Shown here one piece after another: positions 62,270 to 64,000 of a DNA stretch of 64,000 bases. Source of the DNA: Piscinibacter sp. Its GTDB lineage: Bacteria > Pseudomonadota > Gammaproteobacteria > Burkholderiales > Burkholderiaceae_C. Numbering within the stretch: position 1 is the stretch's first letter; every line of letters starts with the position of its first letter. Below the pieces are notes generated by a model. The model saw nothing but the letters and a program-made list of their open reading frames with translations, made no database searches and had not been told where the DNA came from. The stretch spans positions 1 through 64,000 of the forward strand of contig JADJJI010000001.1 of NCBI GenBank assembly GCA_016706565.1. Reading direction: 5' to 3'. The position numbers and the translations under genes are program-made.

Positions 62270-63702
62270 GATTTGCCGAGCTCGCCCTGCTCTGGAAGCG
62301 CGTCGGACCGCGCTTCCTGCCCTTCGCCGACGTGGCGACGGTGGAGCTGCCGCTGTCGCGGCTGCTGCGCCTGTCGCTGTTCCAGGTGTCGGTGGGCATG
62401 GCGACGGCGCTGATGGTGGGCACGCTCAATCGCGTGATGATCGTCGAGCTGGGCATGGCCGCCTGGCTGGTGGCGCTGATGGTGGCGCTGCCGATCCTCG
62501 CCGCGCCGTTCCGCGCGCTGATCGGCCACCGCTCCGACACGCACGCCTCGGCGCTCGGCTGGCGCCGCGTTCCCTACATCTGGCTGGGCACGATGATGCA
62601 GTTCGGCGGGCTGGCGATCATGCCCTTCGCGCTGCTGCTGCTGACCGGCCAGGGCGAGCTGGGCCTGGCCTGGCTGGGCCACCTGGCGGCGGGCCTGGCC
62701 TTCCTGCTCGTCGGCGCCGGCCTGCAAACCACGCAGACCGCCGGCCTCGCGCTGGCCACCGACCTGTCGACCGAATCCAACCGCCCGCGCATCGTCGCGC
62801 TGATGTACGTGATGCTGCTGCTGGGCCTGGCCGGCGGCGGCGCGGCCTTCAGCGTGCTGCTGACCGACTTCAGCCCGACGCGGCTGATCCAGGTCGTGCA
62901 GGGCGCGGCCGTGCTGTCGATCTGGCTCAACGGCGTGGCGCTGTGGAAGCAGGAAGCCCGCGACCCGAGCCGCCGCAAGCACAAGGGCGAGCCGGCGCCG
63001 GCCTTCGCGCCGCGCTGGCGCAGTTTCATCTCGCAGCCCAAGGCGCGCCGCTTCCTCTGGACCGTGGGCCTGGGCACCGCCGCCTTCAACATGCAGGACG
63101 TGGTGCTGGAGCCCTACGGCGGCGAGATCCTGCACCTGAGCGTGGGCGCCACCAGCGCGCTCACCGCGATGCTGGCCGGCGGCTCGCTCGCCGCCTTCGC
63201 ATTCGCCGCACGCTGGCTGGCGCGCGGCAGCGACCCGTACCGCGTCGCGGCACTCGGCGCCCTGCTCGGCCTGCCGGCCTTCGCGGCCGTGGTCTTCGCC
63301 GCGCCGCTGGAAGCACCCTGGCTGTTCCGCGCCGGCACCACGCTGATCGGCTTCGGCGGCGGGCTGTTCGCGGTGGGCACGCTGACCGCGGCGATGAGCC
63401 TGGAGCAACCCGAACACGTCGGCCTGGCGCTGGGCGCCTGGGGCGCCGTGCAGGCCAGCGCCGGCGGCTTCGCCATCGCAGCCGGCGGGGCCATCCGCGA
63501 CGGCGTGTCGCACCTGGCCACGCAAGGCGCGCTGGGCGCGGCGCTGGTCAGCCCGGTGACGGGCTACAGCTTCGTCTACCACCTCGAGATCTACATGCTG
63601 TTCGCGGCACTCATCGCCCTCGGCCCGCTGGTGCGGCCGATGGGGCGCCGCCCACAGGTCGCCACCACGGCGAAGTTCGGCCTGGCCGACTTCCCCGGCT
63701 AA
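62266..63702 (+). CDS. lhaA: PucC-family light-harvesting complex assembly protein LhaA
   Basis: 478-residue MFS-fold membrane protein with about twelve hydrophobic segments, needed for LH1 assembly in relatives. Hallmarks: LSLFQVSVGMATALMVGTLNRVMIVELGM near residue 35, PFRALIGHRSDTHASALGWRRVPYIW near 85 and QDVVLEPYGGEILHLSVGATS near 270. It shares the TLNRVMIVEL segment with the Bch2-type protein at 48306-49634. ATGA overlap with bchM; puhA follows after 24 bases. Confidence 0.95.
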   Translation: MRFAELALLWKRVGPRFLPFADVATVELPLSRLLRLSLFQVSVGMATALMVGTLNRVMIVELGMAAWLVALMVALPILAAPFRALIGHRSDTHASALGWRRVPYIWLGTMMQFGGLAIMPFALLLLTGQGELGLAWLGHLAAGLAFLLVGAGLQTTQTAGLALATDLSTESNRPRIVALMYVMLLLGLAGGGAAFSVLLTDFSPTRLIQVVQGAAVLSIWLNGVALWKQEARDPSRRKHKGEPAPAFAPRWRSFISQPKARRFLWTVGLGTAAFNMQDVVLEPYGGEILHLSVGATSALTAMLAGGSLAAFAFAARWLARGSDPYRVAALGALLGLPAFAAVVFAAPLEAPWLFRAGTTLIGFGGGLFAVGTLTAAMSLEQPEHVGLALGAWGAVQASAGGFAIAAGGAIRDGVSHLATQGALGAALVSPVTGYSFVYHLEIYMLFAALIALGPLVRPMGRRPQVATTAKFGLADFPG

Positions 63703-63712
63703 CGCTAGCAAG

Positions 63713-63718
63713 AAGGAG
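63713..63718 (+). promoter_or_regulatory. Ribosome binding site of puhA
   Basis: AAGGAG eight bases before the ATG, the strongest Shine-Dalgarno in the bch operon, where most other genes rely on overlapping stop/start codons. It fits the high demand for reaction-centre protein. Confidence 0.7.
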
Positions 63719-63726
63719 AGCATCCC

Positions 63727-64000
63727 ATGGGAACCGGAGCGATCACCCAATACGTCGACGTCGCGCAGCTCGTGCTGTACCTGTTCTGGATCTTCTTCGC
63801 CGGGTTGATCTACTACCTCGCGGCCGAGAACCATCGCGAGGGCTACCCGATGGAGACCGACGGCTTCAGCAAGGCGAAGATCGGCGGCTGGCCGGTGCCC
63901 GGCCCGAAGACCTTCAAGCTGTCCGACGGCCGCGAGGTCAGCGTGCCCAACCTGCTGCCCGATCCGCACGTGTTTTCCGCCGAGCCGGGCCATGCGTACG
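63727..64000 (+). CDS. puhA: Photosynthetic reaction centre H subunit (3' end beyond window)
   Basis: First 91 residues of about 250. MGTGAITQYVDVAQLVLYLFWIFFAGLIYYLAAENHREGYP-like N-terminus (single membrane helix at ~12-32), followed by the cytoplasmic start of the beta-barrel with GWPVPGPKTFKLSDGREVSVPN and DPHVFSAEPGHAY. The H subunit caps the L/M core and guides proton entry to the QB site. It follows lhaA in the standard purple-bacterial order. Confidence 0.96.
   Translation, partial: MGTGAITQYVDVAQLVLYLFWIFFAGLIYYLAAENHREGYPMETDGFSKAKIGGWPVPGPKTFKLSDGREVSVPNLLPDPHVFSAEPGHAY

Overview
The window is about 64 kb of high-GC DNA with the gene content of a purple phototrophic betaproteobacterium of the order Burkholderiales, most like the Rubrivivax/Leptothrix group (inferred from protein style and from a photosynthesis gene cluster beside typical Burkholderiales housekeeping synteny; no database search was possible). 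No tRNA, rRNA, CRISPR array, insertion sequence or prophage was recognised.

1-22.5 kb is housekeeping: a truncated lolC permease; hypothetical protein-recJ-sugar dehydrogenase; a PHP phosphatase-EamA-yciO series ending in a 22-base G tract; and, on the minus strand, xseB-ispA-dxs with folE2 further downstream. ispA and dxs make isoprenoid precursors that also feed bacteriochlorophyll and carotenoid synthesis. Then come a Rieske oxygenase, an EamA transporter, sseA, a Usp protein, a dienelactone hydrolase, ppx, a fused CoA-transferase, sixA and ppk. ppk has a good candidate Pho box, as does phoX at 34.2 kb, so phosphate storage and scavenging genes may share PhoB control.

22.5-35 kb holds a 1085-residue exported protein of unknown function, polA, thrB, a BPSS1780-type membrane protein, an SDR, a small membrane protein, phoX and a lone ParA-like ATPase. 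35.1-41 kb is a catabolic island: racemase-family protein, amidase, hydantoinase/dihydropyrimidinase and an MHS transporter, opposite a GntR regulator, with repeated candidate operators between them. A type II NADH dehydrogenase follows.

42.5-64 kb is the photosynthesis gene cluster. It opens with a light-sensing module: heme oxygenase, a kinase-less bacteriophytochrome of the BphP1 type and a PpsR2-like regulator. Next are a small membrane gene, bchP, a PucC-family gene, bchG, ppsR and the B12-binding ppaA/aerR, all on the minus strand. Divergently, bchF-bchN-bchB-bchH-bchL-bchM-lhaA-puhA run to the right edge. The bchF/ppaA and bchG promoters each carry PpsR-type operators in which the -35 hexamer forms part of the site.

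Caution: bchN, bchB and bchH together contain about ten one-base indels, and the heme oxygenase gene one more. Their protein sequences are otherwise well conserved, so I judge these to be probable sequence errors, but recent gene decay cannot be excluded from the sequence alone.
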